A DNA stretch of 64,000 nucleotides from Streptomyces asoensis (GCF_013085465.1 NZ_CP049838.1:9362001-9426000); one strand, 5' to 3'; positions 28,040-39,648 are shown, counted from the first letter of the stretch. The notes: a model not told the origin generated them from the letters alone. Made by a program: numbers and translations.

Positions 28040-29056
28040 ATGGCTGCTGTGGTGGCTACCCCGGACCTGCGTCGAGCAGCCGTCTTCGCCGTGCAGACAC
28101 TGGCCGTAGCCCTGGGCTACTACGCGGCCGGGCGGCTGGGGCTCATGCGGCAGCTCGTCGTCGAGGGCGCGATCTTCACCCCCATCTGGCCGCCCACGGG
28201 CGTGGCGCTCGCCTGTCTGCTGATCCTGGGGATCCGCTGCTGGCTGGGCATCGCCCTCGGGGCCCTCTTCGTCGTCCTCTCCCTGACCTCGCTACGGCCC
28301 GTGGTGATCGGCAACCTGGTGGGCAACACCGCCGCCCCCGTCTGCGCGTACCTCATGCTCCGCAAGGTGGGCTTCCGCAACGACCTCGCCCGGTTACGGG
28401 ACGGCCTCGCGCTGGTCTTCCTGGGCGCCCTCACCGCCATGCTGGTGAGCTCGACCGTCGGTGTCGGTCTCCTGATCCTCACCGACAAGCTCGGCACGCA
28501 CAGCTTCTGGCCCGTCTGGCTGGCCTGGTGGGTCGGCGACGCGATGGGCGTTCTGATCGTCACGCCGGTCCTGCTCGTGCTGCATGGGATGCGCCGGCCC
28601 CTGCACCTGTCCCGCTGGAAAGAGGCCTCAGGACTGGCCCTCATCGCCGGCGCCCTCGTCCCGCTGGCCACACGCAGCCCCGTCAGCCTGCTCTTTCTCG
28701 TCTATCCCCTGCTGATCTGGGCGGCGCTGCGGTTCCAGCTCGTCGGCAGCATGCTGTGCGCCCTCTTCACATCGGTCATGGCCACGATCGCCGCGACGGA
28801 CGGCATCGGCCCCTTCGACCGTCTGACCCGCGTCGAAGTGATGATCAAGCTCCAGGCCTTCAACGGGACGATGGCCCTGACCGCCCTGCTGCTCTCCGCG
28901 GTGATCACCGAACAACGCAACACCAGACGCTCCGTGGAACTCGCCTGCCAGGAACTGGTCGAGGTCCTGGAACACCTCACCGCGGGCGACGCCCCGCCCG
29001 GCCGACCGACGAAGGGCACGGAGGACGGAGGGCTGACGAAGGACACGGAGAGCTGA
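28040..29056 (+). CDS. MASE1-domain integral membrane sensor protein
   Basis: A 338-residue membrane protein with about eight to ten hydrophobic segments. The MASE1 pattern is recognisable: GALFTPIWPPTG-like IFTPIWPPTGVALA, GNLVGNTAAPVCAYLML and FWPVWLAWWVGDAMGVLIVTP. MASE1 usually sits before a kinase, phosphatase or cyclase, but here only a short polar tail follows. It is 50 bp after the SpoIIE phosphatase, so the pair may act as a split sensor and output. Leu119 is encoded by TTA (28394-28396), suggesting bldA-dependent translation. Confidence 0.8.
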   Translation: MAAVVATPDLRRAAVFAVQTLAVALGYYAAGRLGLMRQLVVEGAIFTPIWPPTGVALACLLILGIRCWLGIALGALFVVLSLTSLRPVVIGNLVGNTAAPVCAYLMLRKVGFRNDLARLRDGLALVFLGALTAMLVSSTVGVGLLILTDKLGTHSFWPVWLAWWVGDAMGVLIVTPVLLVLHGMRRPLHLSRWKEASGLALIAGALVPLATRSPVSLLFLVYPLLIWAALRFQLVGSMLCALFTSVMATIAATDGIGPFDRLTRVEVMIKLQAFNGTMALTALLLSAVITEQRNTRRSVELACQELVEVLEHLTAGDAPPGRPTKGTEDGGLTKDTES

Positions 29057-29312
29057 AGGCAGCGGCTCGGAGCGGTGGAGCGGGGCCGAAGGGTGGCACC
29101 AGTGCCGGTCGACCGGTGCCCATGTCTGTCCCCCTGACCGGCTCGCCCCGGTGCCGGACCTGGGTTTTGAGGTCCTTGTCGGTGTGCCGGGCCGGGCCCG
29201 GGTCGAGTGACGCGAGCGCCTCGATCTCGGGCCGGTGCGCGTCCCGGTGCCGCCCGCCCGCCTCCCCGGAGGCCCGATCAACCCTTACACGGGTGTGCGA
29301 TAGTTGGGCGCC

Positions 29313-30071
29313 GTGATCGCTGTGGCGGAGGCACGCAAGAGGCAACTGAGGCGCGGCGCCTGGGCCGCCGCCGGGCTGCTGCTCTTCGCCGGATGCGAGG
29401 ACTCTCGAGGAAGGGCGCCCCTGCCCCCGACCGCGCCGTCCGCCGTCACCGCGTGTCTCACGGCAGCGGGGGAGCTGACGGCCGACGTGAACAACGACGG
29501 CTATCGGGACCGTGTCGTCGACCCGTCCCGGGTCGGTGCCCGGCTGACGATCACCTTCGGCGTCGGCTCGGCCCGTGAGACGAGGGCCGGGGTACGCGCG
29601 TTGGCGGACCGGGCCGGGGAGCACCAGCAGTTCGTGCGTGCCGCCGTCGCGGACTTCGACGGCGACGGATGGACCGACCTGGTCGTCGTCGCCGGAGGGG
29701 GACAGAGAGGCGACGACCCGATCGATCCGAAGATCTCCGAGCTGAGGCTGGGACCCTTCTCCGACACCGGCCGCGGGCAGAGGACGGTTCACCTCGACAT
29801 GGGGGCCGTGAAGGACATCGCCGTCGCCGACAACAACCAGGACAGGTATCCCGACCTGTTGGCGTACACCTACAGCGGGGACGGCGTGTACGAGACACGG
29901 GCCCGTCTGGGCGACAGGACCGCGGGACTCACGAACGACCCCCACGAGTACACCGACACGGCGGACGGAACCGGCTACGACCCCCCGGACGACTTTCTCC
30001 ACGCCGGCCCGGAGTCCTTCTACCCGCGCTGCGCGGCGGGCGACGTGACGGCGGTTCCGGACACCGCCTGA
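29313..30071 (+). CDS. Putative lipoprotein with FG-GAP/VCBS-like repeats
   Basis: A 252-residue exported protein. The N-terminus has Arg/Lys residues, a hydrophobic core and a lipobox with Cys28 (LFAGC). The mature part has Ca-loop-like repeats, VNNDGYRDRVV, FDGDGWTDLVVV and NNQDRYPDLLAY, which resemble blades of an FG-GAP beta-propeller. The start at GTG 29313 is favoured because it places the signal peptide normally; a TTG lies 9 nt upstream. Function unknown. Confidence 0.65.
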   Translation: MIAVAEARKRQLRRGAWAAAGLLLFAGCEDSRGRAPLPPTAPSAVTACLTAAGELTADVNNDGYRDRVVDPSRVGARLTITFGVGSARETRAGVRALADRAGEHQQFVRAAVADFDGDGWTDLVVVAGGGQRGDDPIDPKISELRLGPFSDTGRGQRTVHLDMGAVKDIAVADNNQDRYPDLLAYTYSGDGVYETRARLGDRTAGLTNDPHEYTDTADGTGYDPPDDFLHAGPESFYPRCAAGDVTAVPDTA

Positions 30072-30155
30072 CGTGATTGTCAGTGCCTCCGCCTACGGTT
30101 CGGGGAGTGGGACTCGCCGGAACGGCCGCGGGTCCACCCTGGGGAGGGGTTTGTC

Positions 30156-31610
30156 ATGGCTACCGGGTCCAGCACCGTGTCGACGACGTATCTGGAGCTG
30201 TCGCAGGACGGCGGCGGCGCGCACAAGTTCTACGAAGTGGCCGTCGACGGCGTGGTGGTGACGGTGCGGTACGGGCGGATCGGCGCCTCCGGGCAGCTAC
30301 AGACGACGACGTTCCCCACCGCCGAGAAGGCCCGGGCCGCCGCCGCGCGGAAGGTCGGGGAGAAGGTCCGCAAGGGGTACGCCCCGGCCGTCGCCGGGCA
30401 GCGCCCTCCACGTTCGGTGACCCGCCGTCAGGTGACCTCGGCGCCGTCCACCGCGCGTGCCGTGGCCCCGGTGCTGTGGCGGTTCCGCACCGGTTCCTCG
30501 GCGTTCGGCATCCACGTGGACGACGACCGCTGCTGGGTCGGCAACCAGTCCGGTGACGTCTACACCCTGGACCACGAGGGTGCGGTCCTGGCCCGCTTCA
30601 GCCTTCCGGACGGCGTGAAGTGCCTGGTCGCCGACGACTTCTGGATCTACGCGGGCTGTGACGACGGCAAGGTCTACGACCTGTCCTCGAAGCTGCCGTT
30701 CGCGGCGTACGACATCGCGGCGGACGTCGACATCTTCTGGCTGGACATCCACGAGGGTTTGCTGAACGTCTCGGACCGCGACGGCCGGCTCACCGTCATC
30801 GACCACGAGGACGAGCACCAGTGGGCCCGCCGCAGCCAGGGCGAGCACGCCTGGATGGTCCGCGCCGACGACCGGGCCGTCTACCACGGTCACCACCGGG
30901 GCGTCACCGCCTACGCGCCCGACGGCGGCGGCGAACTCTGGCACACCCCCACCCGAGGCGGCGTCCTGTTCGGCTGGCAGGAGGAGAACGCCGTGTACGC
31001 GGGGACCGCGCACAAGGTGGTGCAGCGGCTGTCCAAGGCCACCGGCGCGGTCGAGGCCACGTACGGCTGCGACAGTGCGGTGTACTCCTGCGCCACCTCG
31101 CCCAACGGGCGCTTCGTGTTCGCCGGTGACGCGTCGTCGTCCGTCTACTGCTTCGACCGGGACGGCACGCGCCTGTGGAAGCTCGGCACGGGCGGCGGCT
31201 CGGCGCTGTCCATGCAGTACCGCGACGAACGGCTGTACCTGGTGAGCACCGACGGCTCGCTGGTGTGCGTGGACGCGAGCGAGACGGCCATCACCGCGGC
31301 ACAGCAGGGAACGGTGCCGGTGGCGCGGGACGTCAAGCTCGCCGAGGCGCTGCCGACGTATGTCCCCGCCACCGCCGCGGCCACGGTGGCCACCGTGACC
31401 CGGGCGCCCTCCGGGTCGATCGTCGTCGAGTGCGTCCAGGAAGCCGGCCGGGTCCGGGTGCACGTGGTGTCCGACGGCTACGACACGTCCTGGAACGTCC
31501 AGTTCCCGCGCGAGATACGCGAGCCCGGGGCACGCTACGTCGTGGACGCCCTGCACACGGCGGCCGGCGGCTTCTACCGGGTCCGCGGTGACATCCGACG
31601 GCTGCTCTGA
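30156..31610 (+). CDS. WGR-domain protein with PQQ-like beta-propeller
   Basis: A 484-residue cytoplasmic protein. Residues about 10-75 form a WGR domain (YLELSQDGGGAHKFYEVAV, VRYGRIGASGQLQTTTF), a nucleic-acid or PARP-type interaction module. Residues about 105-390 form a propeller of WD/PQQ-like blades (WVGNQSGDVYTLD, YAGCDDGKVYDL, VFAGDASSSVYCFDRDG). The C-terminal 90 residues form a separate small domain. A GGGAGGGG site precedes the ATG. No operon partner is evident. The biological role is unknown. Confidence 0.75.
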   Translation: MATGSSTVSTTYLELSQDGGGAHKFYEVAVDGVVVTVRYGRIGASGQLQTTTFPTAEKARAAAARKVGEKVRKGYAPAVAGQRPPRSVTRRQVTSAPSTARAVAPVLWRFRTGSSAFGIHVDDDRCWVGNQSGDVYTLDHEGAVLARFSLPDGVKCLVADDFWIYAGCDDGKVYDLSSKLPFAAYDIAADVDIFWLDIHEGLLNVSDRDGRLTVIDHEDEHQWARRSQGEHAWMVRADDRAVYHGHHRGVTAYAPDGGGELWHTPTRGGVLFGWQEENAVYAGTAHKVVQRLSKATGAVEATYGCDSAVYSCATSPNGRFVFAGDASSSVYCFDRDGTRLWKLGTGGGSALSMQYRDERLYLVSTDGSLVCVDASETAITAAQQGTVPVARDVKLAEALPTYVPATAAATVATVTRAPSGSIVVECVQEAGRVRVHVVSDGYDTSWNVQFPREIREPGARYVVDALHTAAGGFYRVRGDIRRLL

Positions 31611-31635
31611 CCGTACGGCTCCTTCCCGGTCTCGC

Positions 31636-32715
31636 TCATCGGCCGGCCCCGCCCCGGGCGGCGACCGGCGGTGCGACCTGCGGTGCGGTCGGGGCGGCCG
31701 CGCCGGCGGGCCGCCAGCCCAGCTCCGGCGCGATCAAGTGCCGGACGTCGTGCAGGATCTGCTCGTAGTCGCCCCGGTGGAACTCGTACGGCAGCTCCAG
31801 GCGCAGCTCCGAAACGGCCGAGACGACGGGGTCCGTGGCCAGCTGCTCCAGGATCTGCTCCGCCGTCCCGACCACGTCCGGCGCGAACAGGGTCCGGTTC
31901 CTGCCCTGCGGCGCCAGGGTGCGCGCGTGCCGGCCGGCCGCGTACTCCCGGTACCGGGCCCGGGTGGTGGCGTCGGCGCTGTCGAAGGGCACGATCACCC
32001 GCCCCAGAGCCACCCGCGCCGGACGAGCGGCGGAGACCGTGCGCCGGTACGCGGAGAGCAGGGTGAGCTGGGCCGTGGTGAAGTCGTCGGTGCCCTCCCC
32101 GGTGACGATGTTGCCGCTCAGCAGGTTCAGGCCGTGTTCCGCGGCCCACCGGATCGACCGCAGGCTGCCGCCCCCGTACCAGACACGGTCCAACAGGCCC
32201 GGGTCGTGCGGCTGTAGCCGCGGCCGTTGGGTGTTGCCCGGCGACTGGATCACGGTGTCCGGCCCCCCGAGGTAGTCCCCGCGCAGGTTGTCGACGACGC
32301 GGGCGATCCTGCCGTACGACAGATCGAAGCCGCGCCAGTCCCCGTCGTACACCAGATCGCCGAGCAGCTCGGCGTGCGGCATGCCGGTGCTGAACCCGGC
32401 CTGAAGCCTGCCGCGGGACAGCACGTCCGCCAGCGCCAGGTCCTCGGCCAGCCGGAACGGGCTCTCGTACCCGATGGGGATGACCGCGGTACCCAGCTCG
32501 ACCCGCTCGGTCCGCTGGCCCGCCGCGGCGAGGAACACCGCGGCCGAGCCCACCCCGTGTTCGAGATGGCGCTGCCGGACCCAGGCGCCGTCGAAGCCGA
32601 TCCGCTCGCCGTACTCGAACAGCTGAAGCGTCTCCTCCAGACCGGTGTAGGGATCCTCGTCGGCGAAGTTGCCCGGGGTCAGAAAGGCCAGCGAGGTGAT
32701 GGAGGGGATGCTCAT
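31636..32715 (-). CDS. LLM-class flavin-dependent oxidoreductase
   Basis: A 359-residue bacterial-luciferase-like monooxygenase. Features are the YGERIGFDGAWVRQRH segment, ERVELGTAVIPIGYESPFRLAEDLALAD and GRLQAGFSTGMP, which match the TIM-barrel flavin site. Relatives oxidise alkanesulfonates, sulfides or other small organics with FMNH2 and oxygen. It is the last gene of a leader-controlled ABC transporter operon, so it probably acts on the imported compound. Organosulfur is a plausible substrate class, by inference only. It converges with the WGR gene. Confidence 0.85.
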   Translation of the reverse strand: MSIPSITSLAFLTPGNFADEDPYTGLEETLQLFEYGERIGFDGAWVRQRHLEHGVGSAAVFLAAAGQRTERVELGTAVIPIGYESPFRLAEDLALADVLSRGRLQAGFSTGMPHAELLGDLVYDGDWRGFDLSYGRIARVVDNLRGDYLGGPDTVIQSPGNTQRPRLQPHDPGLLDRVWYGGGSLRSIRWAAEHGLNLLSGNIVTGEGTDDFTTAQLTLLSAYRRTVSAARPARVALGRVIVPFDSADATTRARYREYAAGRHARTLAPQGRNRTLFAPDVVGTAEQILEQLATDPVVSAVSELRLELPYEFHRGDYEQILHDVRHLIAPELGWRPAGAAAPTAPQVAPPVAARGGAGR

Positions 32716-32764
32716 GCCAGTCCTCAGGGTCGGGGTCGGCTCGTCGGCGCTCGGTGGTCGGAGG

Positions 32765-33585
32765 TCAGGACCCGCCCCGCTCGCGGGGGAGCTTCTCCCC
32801 GGCCTCGACCAGCACGGGCAGCCGGTTCTCCGCGGGCGGCAGCGGGCAGGTGGCCAGATCGGTGTAGGCGCACGGCAGGTTCGCCGCCCGGTTGAAGTCC
32901 AGAACGACCGTGCCGTCGGCGGCGGGTGCGTCCAGCGCGAGGGCCCGGTTGGCCGCGTAGGTGGTGACCCCGGAGGTCGCGTCGGTGAACAGTACGAGCA
33001 GACTCCCCGGGCCGTGACCGGGGAACGCGGTCAGCGCCAGCGGACGACCGTCCAGCTCGAACTCGACCCGGCCCGGCGCGTCGTACACATGCTCCAGTCC
33101 CTCGACCGCCGCGCCCACCGTCGTCGGCCTGGGCTCGTCGAACGCCGTGTAACGGCCGGTCACCACCCAGCGGGGGTGCGGGGCGTAGGCCGGCGTGCCG
33201 GTGAAGCCGTTGCGCAGCGGCGTGTTCGGGTGGCGGGGGCGGATGATGTCCTGCCCGCCGCGCTTGGCCACCTCGATGACGGCGTCGCCCCACACGGCGT
33301 CGACCCCACCGCGCTCCGGGATCACCCCGAAGCGGTGCTCGCCCCGGACGACGGTTCCGTCGACGACCAGTTCCTCGCCCTCGTCGAGGACCACGACGAT
33401 TCCGTCGGCGTCGGTCGACCACGCCCCCGGCGCGTCCGGGAAGCGTTCCGGCCGATCGCTCAGCCAGTGCAGGCCGGTGATCGCCAGGAAGCCGTGCGGG
33501 TCGGCGAGCCGTGCCTCCTGCCGGTGATGCCACTCCTGCCAGTCGTGGACGAAGGCTTCGAGTTCCGCCGACGTGTCCTGAACGG

Positions 33586-33589
<4 letters not shown>
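32765..33589 (-). CDS. DUF1684 family protein
   Basis: A 274-residue protein of the DUF1684 type, recognised by EWHHRQEARLADPHGFLAITGLHWL near the N-terminus and by the C-terminal block with NRAANLPCAYTDLATCPLPPAENRLPV, which carries two conserved cysteines. It starts at GTG 33589, coupled by GTGA to the upstream ATPase gene, with AAGGAG before it. Its biochemical function is not known. Conserved placement between a peptide-type ABC transporter and a flavin monooxygenase suggests a part in processing the imported compound. Confidence 0.8.
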
Positions 33590-35504
<1,915 letters not shown>

Positions 35505-35508
<4 letters not shown>

Positions 35509-36485
35509 CGCCCGCGGGACCATTCGCCGTCCAGCGCCCGCGCGATGCGGTTGGTGGCGAGGCCCGTTGCCGCGATCGCCAGGCCGGGCAGCGCGGTGAG
35601 CCACCAGGCGTTGGCCAGGTAGTTGCGCCCGTCGGAGATCAACGTGCCCCATTCCGGCGCCGGTGGGGGCGCCCCGTAGCCGAGGAAGCTCAGCGACGAC
35701 ACGGCGAGGATGGCGGCGCCGAACTCGAGGGTGGCGAGCACGATCACCGGGCCCGCCGCGTTGGGCAGCACGTGCCGGCCCAGCACCGAGTACCAGCGGG
35801 CCCCGCAGGAGCGCGACGCCTCGACGAAGACCGCCTGGCGCACCCGCAGCACCTCGGCGCGGGTCACCCGGGCGAAGCCGGCGACGCTGGCGATGCCGAC
35901 CGCGACCGCCACCTTCACCGTTCCGTAGCCCAGCGCGGTGACCAGGGCCAGCGACAGGAACAGCGACGGGATCGACAGCAGTACGTCGACGAAGCGCATC
36001 AGCACGTCCTCGACCCAGCGGCCCACGAACCCGGCGACCAGGCCGATCAGGCCGCCGACCACGAACGCGAACCCCACCGCGATCAGGGTCGCCTTCAGTG
36101 ACAGCTGGGCACCGTGCACCACCCGCGAGAACACGTCACGTCCCAGCTCGTCGGTGCCGAACCAGTGCCCGCCGCCGGGGCTCCGGAAGTTCTCCGCGGG
36201 CACCCCGTGCAGCGGGTCCTGCGAGGTGAACAGCCCTGGCCAGAACGCGGCCAGCACCACCAGCACCAGCACCAGGACCGAGGTCAGCAGCCCGGGCCGG
36301 CGCACCAGGAACAGCAGGAACCGTCGCGGTCCGACACCGCGTCCGGCGCTCGCGGGGCCCGGGTCGGCACCGGGATCCACCGGTCGGGCCAGGCCGGTGG
36401 CGGCTTCGACCGCTCCGACCGTTTCGGCAGCTCCCGCCGTTCCGGCGGCTCCGGCGGTGACATCGTCGGCAAGTGTCCGGCTCAT
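35505..36485 (-). CDS. ABC permease, DppC/OppC type
   Basis: A 326-residue membrane permease. It has an Ala/Gly-rich cytoplasmic N-terminus of about 50 residues, then the DppC pattern [36 protein letters not shown] and the EAA-loop region [22 protein letters not shown]. It is coupled by ATGA on both sides (upstream permease, downstream ATPase). Confidence 0.9.
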
Positions 36486-37441
36486 GCGGGACGCACCTTC
36501 CTGGTCGCCGCCACCACGATCCGCGGGTCGAGCAGCGGGTAGACGAGATCGACGACCAGATTGGCAGCCACGAAGATCAGCGCCCCGAACACCACGACCC
36601 CCTGGACCAGCGGGATGTCCTGGACGGTGACCGCGGCGGCGGTCACCCGGCCCAGACCGTCGCGGGAGAACACCGTCTCGACGACGACCGAACCGGCGAT
36701 CAGCTGGCCGGCCAGCAGCCCGACGACCGTCAGCGCCGGCAGCGAGGCGTTGCGCAGCGCGTGCCGCAGATGGATGCGCAGCCGGCCGGCGCCCTTGGCC
36801 CGGGCGGTCTCCACATAGGCCTGGTCCAGTGCCGTGAGCAGGCTCTTGGCCAGCACCTGCGCCACCAGGGCGCCGGTCGGGATCGCCAGCGTCACCGCGG
36901 GCAGCACCAGGCCCCGCAGCCCGTCGTTGCCGAACGCCGGGAACAGCCTCGTCCGGAAGGAGAACAGCTCGACGAGCACCAGCCCGACCCAGAACGTCGG
37001 CACCGACACCCCCAGCGGCGGCAACGACAGCAGCAGCTGCCGCAACCACCGCAGGGTGGTGTAGGTCGCCAGTACCGCCAGGCCGCCGCCGAGGGCCACC
37101 GCGAGCAGCAATGCCGCCCCGGTCAGCTGGAGGGTCTGCGGCAGCGCGTCGGCCAGCGTCGAGGTCACCGGCCGGCCGGTGGACACCGAGTCGCCGAAGT
37201 CGCCGCGCACCGCCCTGCCGAGACAGTCGGCGTACTGCGCGAGAACCGGCTTGTCGAAGCCGTACTCGTGCCGCAGCGCGGCGAGTTGGGCCGGATCGAC
37301 CTGGCCCGTGTCCGCTCCCGCGCCGGCCATCGCCGAGACGGGATCACCGGGCAGGTAGTCCAGCACGAGGAAGGACACCGTGTAGGCCGCCCACAGCACC
37401 CCGAGGGCCTGCGCGAGTCGCTTGACCACATAGAGACGCAT
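36482..37441 (-). CDS. ABC permease, DppB/OppB type
   Basis: A 319-residue membrane permease with the DppB N-terminal pattern RLYVVKRLAQALGVLW, the motif LPGDPVSAM, a periplasmic loop and the EAA region YVETARAKGAGRLRIHLRHALRNA. It starts at 37441, 8 bp after the binding-protein gene, and is coupled to the next permease by ATGA. Confidence 0.9.
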   Translation of the reverse strand: MRLYVVKRLAQALGVLWAAYTVSFLVLDYLPGDPVSAMAGAGADTGQVDPAQLAALRHEYGFDKPVLAQYADCLGRAVRGDFGDSVSTGRPVTSTLADALPQTLQLTGAALLLAVALGGGLAVLATYTTLRWLRQLLLSLPPLGVSVPTFWVGLVLVELFSFRTRLFPAFGNDGLRGLVLPAVTLAIPTGALVAQVLAKSLLTALDQAYVETARAKGAGRLRIHLRHALRNASLPALTVVGLLAGQLIAGSVVVETVFSRDGLGRVTAAAVTVQDIPLVQGVVVFGALIFVAANLVVDLVYPLLDPRIVVAATRKVRPA

Positions 37442-37449
37442 GCCGGCCG

Positions 37450-39072
37450 CTACCCGATCCAGGTGTCGTGCAGCTGGATCCGGCTGGAGGCCTCGAAGTC
37501 GAGGTTGTGCACCTTCTTGGCCACCCCCAGCTGGGTCTGAAGCTCCACCACGGGTACGACATAGGCGTTCTGAACGATCAACTGCTGTGCCTGGGTGACG
37601 AGTTGCTTGCGCTTGGCCGTGTCGGTCGTCGCGGCCTGCTGGGTCAGCGCGGTGTCCAGCGCGGTGGCCGGCAGGTGGTAGAAGTTGGCCAGCCGGGTGG
37701 AGTACGAGCTGCGCAGGATGTCCGGGTCGGCGCGGGTCACGTTGCCCCACACCGCGTCGAAGTCACCGGACTGAAGGGTCGGGGAGAACTGGGCGATCTG
37801 GAGCTGCTTGAGCACCACCTCGACACCGACGGCCTTGAGCTGCTGCTGGATCAGTTCCAGCGCGGGCTGGTTGGTGGCCGCGTTGGCGAACCACTTGACG
37901 GTCAGGCTCAGCTTCTTGCCGTCCTTGACCCGGACGCCGTCGCTGCCCGCCTTCCAACCGGCCGAGTCCAGCAGGGACTTCGCCTTGGCGGCGTCGAAGG
38001 CCAGGTCCGAACCGAGATCGGCGTAGTCCGGTGTGGTGTGCGCCAGGATGCTGGTCGCCGGCTCGGTGCCGGTCGGGAACACGGCGTCGACGATCTGCTG
38101 CCGGTCGATGGCGAACAGGATCGCCTGGCGTATCTTCGCGTCCTTGAAGAGCGGCCGGGAGTTGTTGAGCCCCAGGTTGAACACCACGCCCGGGTTGGCC
38201 CGTTGCCGGAGGTTCACCGCGCCGCCCTTGAGCGCCGCCTCGTTGGCCCGGCCGACGCTGCCGATCGCGTCCACCTGGCCGGACTGGAGGCTGCCGGTGC
38301 GCACGCCGGCCTCGGGCACCACCTTGAACACCAGCTTGTCCAGGTACGCCTCGCCCTGCTTGGTCCACAGCGAGGAACCCCAGGCGTACTTGGCGCGCTT
38401 GGCCAGGGTGATCGACTGGTTCTGCACATAGCCGTTCAGCACGAACGGCCCGGATCCGACCACTCCCTTGCTGCACTTCTCCTGCGGGCTCCTGCGCGCG
38501 CTCGCCGACGACTCGATCCCCAGCGAGTGCGTGGCCGTGGCCTGGAGGAACTGCGCGTTGGGCTGCTTGAACTTCACCCGCACCGTGAGCGGGTCCACGG
38601 CGGTGGTGCTCTCCACGCCGCTCAGGTACCCCTGGGCGAGTGTGCCGAGGGCGCCGAGCTTCGGCACCGCGTCGAAGTTGTCCTTGACCACCTGCGCGGT
38701 CAGCGGTGTCCCGTCGCTGAAGGTCACACCTGATCTCAGGTGGAACGTGAACGTCGTGGTGTCCGGGCTGATGTCCCAGCTCTTCGCGAGCCATGGCACG
38801 ATCTTGCCGGTCTTGGGGTCCTGGTCGGTCAGGGAGTCCACGACCTGACGCAGTGAGTAGATGGTGTCGTTGCTGCCCACCTGCTGCGGATCCACGCAGC
38901 CGGCGTCGGAACCCACCGCGAAGGTCAGGGTGCCACCCGACTTCGGGCTGCCGCCCTCGCCGCTCGAGGTGCCGGTGTCGCTCGACGAGCAGGCGCTGAG
39001 CAGAAGGCTGCCGGTCACGAGGGCGGCGAGCGCCGCCCACCGGGGGGTACGGGAATCCGGATGCGCTGTCAC
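37450..39072 (-). CDS. ABC substrate-binding lipoprotein, SBP_bac_5 (peptide/nickel type)
   Basis: A 540-residue extracytoplasmic receptor starting at a GTG. The signal peptide ends in a lipobox with Cys28 (LLSAC). The mature part has the family pattern: LTFAVGSDAGCVDPQQ, WLAKSWDISPDTTTFTFHLRSGVTFSDGTPL (in pieces) and RQAILFAIDRQQIVDAVFP. It is the first full-length gene of the operon, about 220 bp after the leader peptide. Ligand unknown; SBP_bac_5 proteins bind peptides, glutathione, nickel chelates and other solutes. Confidence 0.9.
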   Translation of the reverse strand: MTAHPDSRTPRWAALAALVTGSLLLSACSSSDTGTSSGEGGSPKSGGTLTFAVGSDAGCVDPQQVGSNDTIYSLRQVVDSLTDQDPKTGKIVPWLAKSWDISPDTTTFTFHLRSGVTFSDGTPLTAQVVKDNFDAVPKLGALGTLAQGYLSGVESTTAVDPLTVRVKFKQPNAQFLQATATHSLGIESSASARRSPQEKCSKGVVGSGPFVLNGYVQNQSITLAKRAKYAWGSSLWTKQGEAYLDKLVFKVVPEAGVRTGSLQSGQVDAIGSVGRANEAALKGGAVNLRQRANPGVVFNLGLNNSRPLFKDAKIRQAILFAIDRQQIVDAVFPTGTEPATSILAHTTPDYADLGSDLAFDAAKAKSLLDSAGWKAGSDGVRVKDGKKLSLTVKWFANAATNQPALELIQQQLKAVGVEVVLKQLQIAQFSPTLQSGDFDAVWGNVTRADPDILRSSYSTRLANFYHLPATALDTALTQQAATTDTAKRKQLVTQAQQLIVQNAYVVPVVELQTQLGVAKKVHNLDFEASSRIQLHDTWIG

Positions 39073-39290
39073 GGGATGGTTCTCCTACTCCAAGGTCACC
39101 GCGCACATGCCGGAGCGGAACGCGGCCATGGCTGTGCGCGGAGGGTGCCGGCCTCGCACGGGCCGACACTGCTCAGAACTGTGCGGGGGACTGTTCAGGG
39201 GGAGGGGATGTCGACGACTGTGTCGATGGCGAAGTCGCTGACGGCATGACCGTGCTGTGGGCGAGGGTCAGCCTGCGAGGTGGGGCGTGA

Positions 39291-39407
39291 TCAGCCCTGA
39301 CACAGACAGCTGGCGGAACGCCGCAGGTCGATGTGGCGTCGGCGCGAGAATCCGGAGAACAGCGCCGCGGTCGCGATCGAGGCACTCAGGTTGCCGCTGA
39401 GCCGCAC
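39291..39407 (-). CDS. Short leader peptide, RRHIDLRR...CxC type (attenuator uORF)
   Basis: A 38-residue ORF from GTG 39407 with a GGAGG site 6 nt upstream. Its C-terminus (SRRRHIDLRRSASCLCQG) matches the small Streptomyces peptides often annotated as putative leader peptide, which precede sulfur-metabolism and transporter operons. The two cysteines just before the stop fit cysteine-responsive attenuation, as shown for cysteine-rich uORFs in mycobacteria. It lies between a good promoter and the ABC operon. The alternative start is an in-frame ATG 15 nt upstream. Confidence 0.75.
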   Translation of the reverse strand: MRLSGNLSASIATAALFSGFSRRRHIDLRRSASCLCQG

Positions 39408-39558
39408 GCTGGTCCTCCACATCTCAGGCCCCCGAACCGGGGCCACGCGCTTGCAGAGTCGGTGACCCTGCCGGGCTTTCACCTGGAGCACCCCACCGCG
39501 GAGGAGGGTTGCCGGTCAGCTAGCCAGGGCTTGATGCTGACACTCAATGCCGGGGTCG

Positions 39559-39588
39559 ATCTTACGGAGTACTGACATTATCCGTCAA
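39559..39588 (-). promoter_or_regulatory. Promoter of the leader-peptide/ABC operon
   Basis: On the minus strand TTGACG (39588-39583), an 18-bp spacer and TAAGAT (39564-39559) fit a vegetative promoter. The -35 overlaps an inverted repeat TGAC-n7-GTCA (39573-39587), which could bind a regulator. Transcription would start about 145 nt before the leader peptide. Confidence 0.65.
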
Positions 39589-39609
39589 TATCGGTAGGAG
39601 AGTTGAACA

Positions 39610-39648
39610 GCTCCGCCGCACCGGCCGTGACGGCGGGTGCGGCGGAGC
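39610..39648. terminator. 13-bp stem terminator between two minus-strand units
   Basis: GCTCCGCCGCACC and GGTGCGGCGGAGC form a perfect 13-bp stem with a 13-nt loop. It lies 67 bp past the stop of the methyltransferase gene and just before the promoter of the ABC operon, so it insulates the two. Confidence 0.8.
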
